5,947 bases of DNA from positions 1-5,947 of the forward strand of contig CANGOK010000201.1 of NCBI GenBank assembly GCA_947455285.1. Reading direction: 5' to 3'. A model generated the notes under the pieces. The model was not told where the DNA came from and did not search any database. It was given only the letters and a program-made list of their open reading frames with translations. How positions within the stretch are numbered: the stretch's first letter is position 1; each line of letters starts with the position of its first letter. Shown in pieces: positions 5,883 through 5,947 of this stretch. A program made the position numbers and the translations under genes. Origin of the DNA: Beijerinckiaceae bacterium. GTDB taxonomy: Bacteria > Pseudomonadota > Alphaproteobacteria > Rhizobiales > Beijerinckiaceae.

Positions 5883-5947
5883 ATGCGGCAGATGAAACTG
5901 GGGCTGTTTCTCGCTCCCGGGGGCCATCACATGGCGGCCTGGCGTCA
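5883..5947 (+). CDS. Flavin-dependent monooxygenase, NtaA/SnaA/DszA luciferase-like family (5' fragment)
   Basis: Only the first 21 codons are present before the window ends. They read MRQMKLGLFLAPGGHHMAAW followed by Arg. The segment KLGLFL, then a short loop, GHH and AAWR, is the characteristic N-terminus of the reduced-flavin-dependent monooxygenases grouped as NtaA/SnaA/DszA/SoxA, a branch of the bacterial luciferase fold. Characterised members act on nitrilotriacetate, EDTA, dibenzothiophene sulfone and similar compounds, using FMNH2 supplied by a separate reductase. There is no signal peptide, so the enzyme is expected in the cytoplasm, unlike the Mo enzyme translated just before it. 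The 8-nt gap and the ribosome site overlapping the stop indicate one operon. The family call rests on a short but distinctive stretch; the substrate is unknown. Confidence 0.78.
   Translation, partial: MRQMKLGLFLAPGGHHMAAWR

Overview
The window is GC-rich, densely coding DNA that looks chromosomal. It most resembles an alphaproteobacterium of the Hyphomicrobiales (Bradyrhizobium/Beijerinckia/Methylobacterium-like). That assignment is an inference from composition, from an orphan Bug-type binding protein, and from Tat-exported oxidoreductases beside catabolic genes. There is no marker gene that would fix the taxon. I see no RNA gene, mobile element, CRISPR array or integration signature.

Layout, left to right. 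(1) A + strand gene (34-1011) encodes a periplasmic solute-binding protein of the Bug/TctC family. (2) A strong hairpin (1036-1061) lies between this gene and the convergent operon, placed to stop transcription from both sides. (3) A two-gene − strand operon follows, read from right to left. It holds a Tat-signal-bearing thiamine-diphosphate (ThDP) enzyme (1462-3438) and then, 12 nt downstream, a small periplasmic c-type cytochrome (1081-1449). (4) A 180-nt divergent control region (3439-3618) contains several short inverted repeats. (5) A + strand operon starts with a Tat-signal-bearing molybdopterin hydroxylase/aldehyde-oxidase large subunit (3619-5874). It continues 8 nt later into a flavin-dependent monooxygenase of the NtaA/SnaA/DszA luciferase-like family, cut off by the window end (5883 onward).

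The notable point is the compartment. Four of the five proteins carry export signals: two Tat, two Sec-type. The two Tat proteins are cofactor enzymes that must fold in the cytoplasm before export. ThDP enzymes of the acetolactate synthase/benzoylformate decarboxylase fold are normally cytoplasmic, so an exported one that appears catalytically intact and is coupled to a cytochrome c gene is unusual. A working hypothesis is a periplasmic oxidation module. The ThDP enzyme would cleave or decarboxylate a 2-oxo acid or related substrate, the divergent Mo enzyme would oxidise an aldehyde or hydroxylate a ring, and the cytochrome c would carry electrons to the respiratory chain. The Bug protein would bind a carboxylate, and the cytoplasmic flavin monooxygenase would continue catabolism. 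The individual families are well supported. The pathway, its substrate and the physical partnership are not proven by sequence. The [2Fe-2S] small subunit expected for the Mo enzyme is not in the window.
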